DNA of 10,647 bases. Origin: Desulfobacteraceae bacterium. Its GTDB lineage: Bacteria; Desulfobacterota; Desulfobacteria; Desulfobacterales; Desulfosalsimonadaceae. Both the position numbers and the translations under genes were made by a program. Below are positions 6,759-10,647 of this stretch, in pieces (position 1 is the stretch's first letter; every line of letters starts with the position of its first letter). The notes under the pieces were generated by a model that had not been told where the DNA came from, made no database searches, and worked only from the letters and a program-made list of their open reading frames with translations. The DNA lies in contig JAGGYV010000234.1 in NCBI GenBank assembly GCA_021162325.1, positions 1-10,647 on the forward strand, read 5' to 3'.

Positions 6759-8260
6759 CACACCTTTTGTAAATCAAGTAATTTGGCAATTTCCTCTGAT
6801 ATTCGATGGACAAAATAAGAAAGAGATTCTCCATGCAATGGTTTTCCCGGCTCCGGAACCTGTTCCAGGTCCACCGGGCAGACCAGCTCCGGCGTGTTGA
6901 TCAGCTCAGGATCCGGGGTCACCTCATACGCTTCCGGGAAATTATTCTCAAAATACATATCCTGAAATCCGGAAAATTTCAGGGCATGGGCCGTTGAATC
7001 CAGTATTGCCGTTTCATGACTGCTCACCAGACCTTTTCCCCGTGCCTGAATCAGACCGGCAAAACATTCACCGCCATGGGTACACGCGACATGGCCGTTG
7101 CGGTTAGCGGTTAATTGGCAGTCCATAATATCCTGTTCCGTCACTTCTTCCACAAAAACATGCTGAGACCCGGCTTGTTTATTATATTCTTCCACCAGAT
7201 GAATCACGCGCGGCATGGATACCGGATTTCCGATCATGGCAGCCTGGGCCACACTCGGCCTGACATTCACCGGCTCGAAATGCCGTTTTTCAGCATCCGG
7301 TTCCAGGTAATATTTGTAAACCGGGTTGGCATGTTCTGACTGAACACCGATAATTTTCGGCAATGTATCGATAATCCCGGTATCATAAAATTTTAAAAAG
7401 CCATTGATTACTGCCGTGATATTGCCGGCATTACCAATGGGCACCACCACCACCTTGTCTGTCATGTCATATTCAAATGCCTGGGCGATTTCATAGGAAT
7501 ACGACTCCTGGCCGAGTATCCGCCAGGCATTTTTTGAATTCAGCAATGCCACATTATAATTTTCAGATAATGCTTCCACAATTTTCATACAGTCATCAAA
7601 TACGCCGGGCACTTCAAACACAGCGGCGCCGCTGCCCAATGGCTGGGCAAGCTGCTGGGGGGTGACTTTCTTGTGAGGAAGCAATACGGCCGACTTCACA
7701 TTATCCTGGAGGTATGAGGCATACAATGCTGCGGCCGCAGATGTATCTCCGGTGGACGCGCAAATAGCCAGAACATCTGATACATGTCCCTGCTGGATCA
7801 GATATTGAATATAACTCAATGCACTGGCCATACCCCGGTCTTTAAACGACGCACTGGGATTCTGGCCGTCATTTTTAAAATAAAACTGACATCCCGCTAT
7901 TTCCTGAAGCCGGGCATTTGATTCAATCACCGGCGTATGCCCTTCTCCCAGACAAATCACCGATTCCAAAGGCATGACCGGACCGATAAATTCATGGAAC
8001 AGGTAAATACCTTTTAAAGCGGGGATATTGAGCATTTTACGATAATCAAAAATCTGCTGCCAGGTTTTACCGTCAATCTCCTTTAACCGGTCAAAGGCGG
8101 CGTCATGCAGCAACAAAACCTGACCGCATTTGGGGCAGGTATATAATAATTTTGCAATACCATATTCCGACTGGCACCCCAGACAGCGGTAAATAAGCTC
8201 TCCGGAGGGTTCAGGAATCAGGTAGGGTTGTATGTGTTTGGGAAAATCTTGTGTTTTCAT
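6758..8260 (-). CDS. thrC: Threonine synthase
   Basis: This PLP-dependent fold-type II enzyme converts O-phospho-L-homoserine to L-threonine and phosphate in the cytoplasm, the last step of threonine biosynthesis. The N-terminus has a zinc-ribbon-like CLGC/CPKC pair (Cys26/29 and 42/45). The cofactor lysine is expected in SASFKDRGM (Lys140). ASTGDTSAA and the phosphate-binding glycine loop GNAGN (about 276-280) are present. The length of 500 residues fits the longer zinc-ribbon form of the family. The start is taken at the ATG at 8260; an in-frame TTG at 8275 would add five residues but has no better ribosome site. It is the first of three minus-strand genes and overlaps the LysM gene by one base. 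Repeat copy C sits directly upstream and may contain or displace its promoter. Confidence 0.93.
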   Translation of the reverse strand: MKTQDFPKHIQPYLIPEPSGELIYRCLGCQSEYGIAKLLYTCPKCGQVLLLHDAAFDRLKEIDGKTWQQIFDYRKMLNIPALKGIYLFHEFIGPVMPLESVICLGEGHTPVIESNARLQEIAGCQFYFKNDGQNPSASFKDRGMASALSYIQYLIQQGHVSDVLAICASTGDTSAAAALYASYLQDNVKSAVLLPHKKVTPQQLAQPLGSGAAVFEVPGVFDDCMKIVEALSENYNVALLNSKNAWRILGQESYSYEIAQAFEYDMTDKVVVVPIGNAGNITAVINGFLKFYDTGIIDTLPKIIGVQSEHANPVYKYYLEPDAEKRHFEPVNVRPSVAQAAMIGNPVSMPRVIHLVEEYNKQAGSQHVFVEEVTEQDIMDCQLTANRNGHVACTHGGECFAGLIQARGKGLVSSHETAILDSTAHALKFSGFQDMYFENNFPEAYEVTPDPELINTPELVCPVDLEQVPEPGKPLHGESLSYFVHRISEEIAKLLDLQKV

Positions 8261-8290
8261 TATGAATAATCTCAAAAAGAAATAATACTT

Positions 8291-8362
8291 TTAGTTTCTT
8301 ATCTCTGATTTTTGTGTTTTTTTGGCAAACTTTTTTAAAAACTCAAAAAGTGTGAAGTGCCT
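8291..8362 (+). repeat. Intergenic repeat, copy C (left part of a split copy)
   Basis: This begins TTAGTTTCTTATCTCTGA and matches the first 69 bases of copy A through GTGTGAAGTG. It stops at the left junction of the IS110 element. The remainder of the same copy resumes at 10255. Its last eight bases, AAGTGCCT, are the left target half-site with core CT. Copy A has GTGACT here, so the original site probably read GTGCCT. Confidence 0.9.
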
Positions 8363-8364
8363 TG

Positions 8365-8370
8365 TATATT
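8365..8370 (+). promoter_or_regulatory. -10 half of the circle-junction promoter
   Basis: TATATT lies 4 bp inside the left end. In a circular excised form with one CT core it would stand 17 bp after the TTGACT at 10236-10241, giving a sigma-70-type promoter reading into the left end and the bridge RNA. In IS621 the bridge RNA is known to be expressed from such a right-end/left-end junction promoter. In the integrated state the base context upstream is the repeat and shows no matching -35 box. Confidence 0.7.
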
Positions 8371-8387
8371 GAAAATTAAATAAAAAA

Positions 8388-8447
8388 CAAATTTAAAACG
8401 GGGGGGTGCCGAGGGTATCCCCCGCCTCCTCCGAGGTTTTAAATTTG
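8388..8447 (+). other. Long hairpin with GC-rich head in the IS left end
   Basis: CAAATTTAAAAC (8388-8399) pairs perfectly with GTTTTAAATTTG (8436-8447). The 36-base head contains a run of seven G (8400-8406) facing CCCCC (8419-8423), plus CGAGG and CCTCC segments allowing alternative pairings. It would be the first structure in a transcript from the circle-junction promoter, about 10 nt after the predicted start. It may be a 5' stem-loop of the bridge RNA precursor or a separately acquired palindrome. Confidence 0.6.
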
Positions 8448-8461
8448 AACACAATTAACAT

Positions 8462-8596
8462 TGACGGTTTTGTAAAAAGTCGAAAATCTCCAGTATCCGT
8501 CATTCCGGCGAAAGCCGGAATCCAGTCATTTCAATAAATTCTGGATGCCGGATCGAGTCCGGCATGACGATTCCGGGCCCTTTTACGAAACTGTCA
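8462..8596. mobile_element. MITE with REP-like hairpins, nested in the IS110 left end
   Basis: The element runs from TGACGGTTTTGTAAAAAG to CTTTTACGAAACTGTCA. These ends are imperfect inverted repeats (about 15 of 17 bases). It is flanked by direct ACAT repeats (8458-8461 and 8597-8600), suggesting a 4-bp target duplication. Inside are two perfect hairpins, ATTCCGGC-GAAA-GCCGGAAT (8502-8521) and ATGCCGGA-TCGAG-TCCGGCAT (8545-8565), enclosed by CGTCAT/ATGACG and TCCAG/CTGGA pairs. There is no coding capacity. It resembles the widespread GTCATTCCGGC-type repeats of proteobacteria and must have been mobilised in trans. Confidence 0.8.
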
Positions 8597-8636
8597 ACAT
8601 TAGGCTTTATTAATTCGGTAAAATCAGTATTAATGT

Positions 8637-8693
8637 CGGAAGAGAAGGTAAGTGCCTTGGGCTGCGAGCCCGGACTTTAGAGTCTTCCTTCCG
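8637..8693 (+). other. Bridge RNA target-binding loop
   Basis: The outer stem CGGAAG-a-GAAG / CTTCCTTCCG (8637-8647 with 8684-8693, A8643 bulged) encloses an internal loop capped by the hairpin GGGCT-GCG-AGCCC (8659-8671). The left side of the loop, AAGTGCCT (8650-8657), is identical to the left genomic flank plus core at 8355-8362. The right side, ACTTTAG (8674-8680), is the reverse complement of core plus right flank CTAAAGT at 10255-10261. This is the left-target-guide/right-target-guide layout of IS621. The predicted target is AAGTGC-CT-AAAGT. Confidence 0.87.
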
Positions 8694-8760
8694 CCAGGTT
8701 TAAATCGGGGAACAACTTGGTGCATCGACACCGTATTTGACAAGGCTGATGATCCCTGGC
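8693..8760 (+). other. Bridge RNA donor-binding loop
   Basis: The outer stem GCCAGG/CCTGGC (8693-8698 with 8755-8760) encloses an internal loop capped by GGTG-CATCGA-CACC (8719-8732). GGAACAACT (8709-8717) is identical to the element's right end plus core (10248-10256). ACAAG (8740-8744) is the reverse complement of core plus left end CTTGT (8361-8365). These are the left and right donor guides for the circular junction. Confidence 0.87.
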
Positions 8761-8792
8761 TTTTAAATTAACTATTACCGATAGGAGGCCAC

Positions 8793-10163
8793 ATGACAGA
8801 CTTTTTTTTGGGCATTGACGCTAGTAAAGGATATTCTAATTTCGTCATACTTGATTCATCAAAGCGTTGCGTTGAAGACGACTTTCAGTTGGATGATACT
8901 TTTGACGGTCACCAAAAGCTCTACAACATCCTTTCAGAGTTTTGCGTCCGTCATCCCAAGGCCAACATTTTTGCTGCCGTTGAAAGTACCGGCGGTTATG
9001 AAAACAACTGGTTTGGTACATTGGCCAGATTCCAGGAGCATCTGCCGATAAAGAGCTCCAGGTTAAATCCTTGCGGCGTTTACAACAACAGCAAGGCTGA
9101 ATTAAATCGGAATATCACGGACAAAATCAGTGCCGAGAATATTTCCAAATACATGATCGAGCATCCTGAAAAAATACAGTATCAGCAACAGGATACTCTG
9201 TCGTCTCTGAGAAAACAGTGGGGATTTATAAAAATGCTGAAAAAGCAAAAAACCCAGCTTCTCAATCAGTTGGAATCCAACCTCTATACGGCCAATCCGG
9301 AAATTCTGGCTTACTGTAAAGATAGCACACCGGCTTGGGTTCTTAGCCTTTTACAGCGCTATCCAACTGCTTTAAAGCTGGCCAGAGCAAAAAAGTCTTC
9401 CGTGGCCTTGATTCCATATGTGACACCCCAAAAAGCCCAAAAACTGATCGATTCAGCCAAATGCAGTGTCGCATCGGCTACGGATGAAACTGCAAGCCAA
9501 ATCATCAAGGCGGCCGTCCAACAAATTAGACAACTTTCAAAAACCATTAATGCTCAGACAAAAGCCATGGCGGATAAATGCTCGATTCCTGAAGTTGATC
9601 TGCTCAAGACTTTCATAGGGATCGGAGATGACTCTGCTGTTGGTCTGATTCTTGAGGTAGGCTCCATTGAACGGTTTGAAAGTGCGAAACACTTAGCCTC
9701 GTTCTTTGGCCTTCATCCTGTATATAAAAAAAGTGGGGATGGCTCTTGGGGCTACCATATGAGCAAAAAAGGGCGTGTAGCTCCCCGGCAAATTCTTTAT
9801 ATGGTTGCCATGGTAGCCATTCAATCCAATGTTCTGATACGAGAAATCTATGAAAAACATACGGAAAAAGGAATGAAAAAAAAGGCGGCTCTTGGTGTAT
9901 GCATGCACAAAATTATTCGAATAATTTACGGAATGCTTAAACACAACAAACCATTTAACCCTGAAATTGACCGAAACAACAGGGAAAAACAGAATTCTCA
10001 AGGCGAAAAGAAGGTTTGCCGGGACAAAAGCCGTCGTTACCAAGCATATGACGTAATAGCCCCAATCTCAAGAAGGCAGGCTAAGAAAAGAGAGGAACGG
10101 AAGCAGTCCCAAAGCGACAACATCGCTAAATGCGGGATCAAGGCCCCCGTTCACGTTTCTTAA
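8793..10163 (+). CDS. IS110-family transposase (bridge-RNA-guided recombinase)
   Basis: This 456-residue recombinase has the two IS110 domains. The N-terminal RuvC-like DEDD domain (about 1-165) shows GIDASK with Asp9, AVESTGG with Glu64 and ITDKISAEN with Asp110. The fourth acidic position of the usual D-x-x-D is Ser113. A coiled linker (about 140-265) joins it to the C-terminal Transposase_20 domain (about 268-385), with FIGIGDDSA, then LASFFGLHP and KKSGDGSWGYHMSKKG. Ser314 in KKSGDG is the likely catalytic serine by analogy with IS621. A basic tail (about 390-456, ISRRQAKKREERK) extends beyond many family members. The ATG at 8793 follows AGGAGG at 4 nt. The frame is intact, so the protein may be active. 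It acts with the adjacent bridge RNA on circular and target DNA. Confidence 0.95.
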   Translation: MTDFFLGIDASKGYSNFVILDSSKRCVEDDFQLDDTFDGHQKLYNILSEFCVRHPKANIFAAVESTGGYENNWFGTLARFQEHLPIKSSRLNPCGVYNNSKAELNRNITDKISAENISKYMIEHPEKIQYQQQDTLSSLRKQWGFIKMLKKQKTQLLNQLESNLYTANPEILAYCKDSTPAWVLSLLQRYPTALKLARAKKSSVALIPYVTPQKAQKLIDSAKCSVASATDETASQIIKAAVQQIRQLSKTINAQTKAMADKCSIPEVDLLKTFIGIGDDSAVGLILEVGSIERFESAKHLASFFGLHPVYKKSGDGSWGYHMSKKGRVAPRQILYMVAMVAIQSNVLIREIYEKHTEKGMKKKAALGVCMHKIIRIIYGMLKHNKPFNPEIDRNNREKQNSQGEKKVCRDKSRRYQAYDVIAPISRRQAKKREERKQSQSDNIAKCGIKAPVHVS

Positions 10164-10235
10164 CTTAACAGAATATCGGCCTTGTGTAAAGATTTTATCG
10201 AATTTTCAAAGAACAAATTTATTTTTAAAAAAAGG

Positions 10236-10241
10236 TTGACT
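10236..10241 (+). promoter_or_regulatory. -35 half of the circle-junction promoter
   Basis: TTGACT lies 13 bp before the right core CT. Circularisation places it 17 bp before TATATT at the left end (13 bp of right end, CT, then TG). In the integrated form it points into the repeat. No good -10 box was found at the proper distance there, so it would be silent until excision. Confidence 0.7.
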
Positions 10242-10254
10242 TTAACCGGAACAA

Positions 10255-10438
10255 CTAAAGTGATCTAAAATGCCTAAAGTTGCGGACTGCGCGAAACGCG
10301 CGACCATCCGGCACTCAATTGGACTTGCCTGATGTATTCCGGCAGAACGATATCACTACAAATTGAGTGCCGGATTAACCATAACTTTAGCTCACTTCAA
10401 ACTTTAGTTCACTTTTAACTTTTCCGGTTTATCCGGGT
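10255..10438 (+). repeat. Intergenic repeat, copy D (right part of the split copy, altered centre)
   Basis: This continues the copy begun at 8291, starting CTAAAGTGATCTAAAATGCC and ending CCGGTTTATCCGGGT. The arms match copies A and B. The AT-rich centre seen there is replaced by a different palindrome (10306-10375). It ends 12 bases before the stop codon of the MFS gene. Confidence 0.9.
10306..10375. repeat. Swapped central hairpin in copy D
   Basis: ATCCGGCACTCAATT (10306-10320) pairs perfectly with AATTGAGTGCCGGAT (10361-10375) around a 40-base head, which itself holds TGCC/GGCA (10326-10329 with 10341-10344). In copies A and B the same place holds an AT-rich segment plus the GCC-GAA-GGC hairpin. 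The flanks (GCGCGA-CCAT on the left, ATTAACCATAAC on the right) align with copy A. Confidence 0.8.
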
Positions 10439-10449
10439 TGGGTTTAAAG

Positions 10450-10647
10450 TTAGGGCGTGTTGTTTATCGGCATTGCTTCTTTTTTTTGTAATTTCCTGAT
10501 GATTGCCAGGCCGAAGCATGAAATGCCTAAAAGGATTGAGAGCATTATCCATCCGGAATTGTATCCGTTCAAGTCTATAATGGCACCGAATATCGGAGGC
10601 CCGATCACCATTCCACCCCAGGCTATTGCAAACAATACGCCCATGAC
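10450..10647 (-). CDS. MFS transporter, C-terminal part (gene runs off the window)
   Basis: The last 65 codons of a membrane protein end at TAA 10450-10452. The segments FAIAWGGMVIGPPIFGAIID and, after a short NGYNSG loop, WIMLSILLGISCFGLAII look like the last two transmembrane helices of a major facilitator superfamily permease. A short basic cytoplasmic tail (RKLQKKEAM) follows. The GPPIFGAIID-like motif before the last helix is common in MFS drug or metabolite carriers. The substrate cannot be inferred from this piece. The ATG at 10642-10644 is internal: the frame continues to the window edge. Confidence 0.75.
   Translation of the reverse strand, partial: VMGVLFAIAWGGMVIGPPIFGAIIDLNGYNSGWIMLSILLGISCFGLAIIRKLQKKEAMPINNTP

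Larger units (their letters stand above)
8597..8762 (+). ncRNA. IS110 bridge RNA (structured core)
   Basis: Bridge RNAs are transcribed from the noncoding end of IS110 elements and direct the recombinase by pairing one loop with target DNA and one with donor DNA. Three successive structures are visible. First is a short 5' stem ACATTA/TAATGT (8597-8602 with 8631-8636). Second is a target-binding module (8637-8693), and third a donor-binding module (8693-8760). The guides in both loops match the element's own junctions (see the two module entries). About 165 nt is close to the 177 nt of the IS621 bridge RNA. The 5' end is uncertain: transcription from the junction promoter would add the hairpin at 8388-8447 and the MITE. 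The 3' end lies about 30 nt upstream of the transposase start. Confidence 0.88.
8361..10256 (+). mobile_element. Complete IS110-family insertion sequence with bridge RNA
   Basis: The element is bounded by comparison of the interrupted repeat with the intact copies A and B. The left junction reads AAGTGC-CT-TGTATATTG and the right junction GGAACAA-CT-AAAGTGATC. The shared CT is the core dinucleotide and the only duplication, as expected for IS110 members, which lack terminal inverted repeats and ordinary target duplications. Contents in order: left end with -10 box, GC-rich hairpin, nested MITE, bridge RNA, DEDD-type transposase, and a 93-bp right end with a -35 box. At about 1.9 kb it is longer than the 1.2-1.6 kb usual for the family, partly because of the nested MITE. 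The long noncoding left end is typical of the IS110 group, as opposed to the IS1111 group. Confidence 0.9.

Noticed and set aside
8351..8362. Copy C ending by slippage between AAGTG tandem units, with no insertion
   Set aside because: The missing part of the same copy resumes in correct register at 10255, and guide matches on both sides support insertion at CT.

Overview
The window looks like a piece of a chromosome from a sulfate-reducer-like member of the Desulfobacterota (former Deltaproteobacteria). This is inferred from the moderate GC content, the mix of Sel1, TPR and LysM envelope proteins, a RAYT-type transposase relic, REP-like palindromes and an IS110 transposase. The species cannot be fixed from sequence alone.

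Layout, left to right. 1-443: broken REP-associated tyrosine transposase (RAYT) relic on the minus strand, followed by a gene-poor stretch with one ORF fragment. 773-2551 (-): secreted 12-repeat Sel1 protein, divergent from an unrecognised 299-aa protein (2658-3557, +). 3785-8260 (-): three genes, read right to left: threonine synthase, a LysM envelope protein overlapping it by one base, and a six-TPR lipoprotein resembling PilF/PilW. 8361-10256: a complete IS110-family element. 10450-10647 (-): the 3' end of an MFS transporter that runs off the window.

A roughly 220-bp intergenic repeat occurs three times: 3554-3772 (+), 4566-4794 (-), and a third copy split into 8291-8362 and 10255-10438 (+). 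The third copy is split by the IS110 element, which makes the element's ends readable: both junctions carry a CT dinucleotide, the core used by the characterised IS110 member IS621.

The main result is that the noncoding left end of this IS110 element encodes a recognisable bridge RNA. Two consecutive stem-internal-loop-hairpin modules lie at about 8637-8693 and 8693-8760. The first loop carries AAGTGCCT and ACTTTAG, which match the left genomic flank (8355-8362) and the reverse complement of the right flank (10255-10261). The second carries GGAACAACT and ACAAG, which match the element's right end (10248-10256) and the reverse complement of its left end (8361-8365). All four guides therefore fit the observed junctions with core CT. 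Circularisation would also join a TTGACT box near the right end to a TATATT box at the left end with 17 bp between them, giving a junction promoter. The guides specify the intergenic repeat as target, and an intact 13-of-13 predicted site remains empty in the second repeat copy (4699-4711). The leader between this promoter and the bridge RNA has itself been invaded by a 135-bp MITE with REP-like hairpins (8462-8596, 4-bp ACAT duplication). The window thus shows an RNA-guided IS using a host intergenic repeat family as landing site, with other repeats nested inside it.
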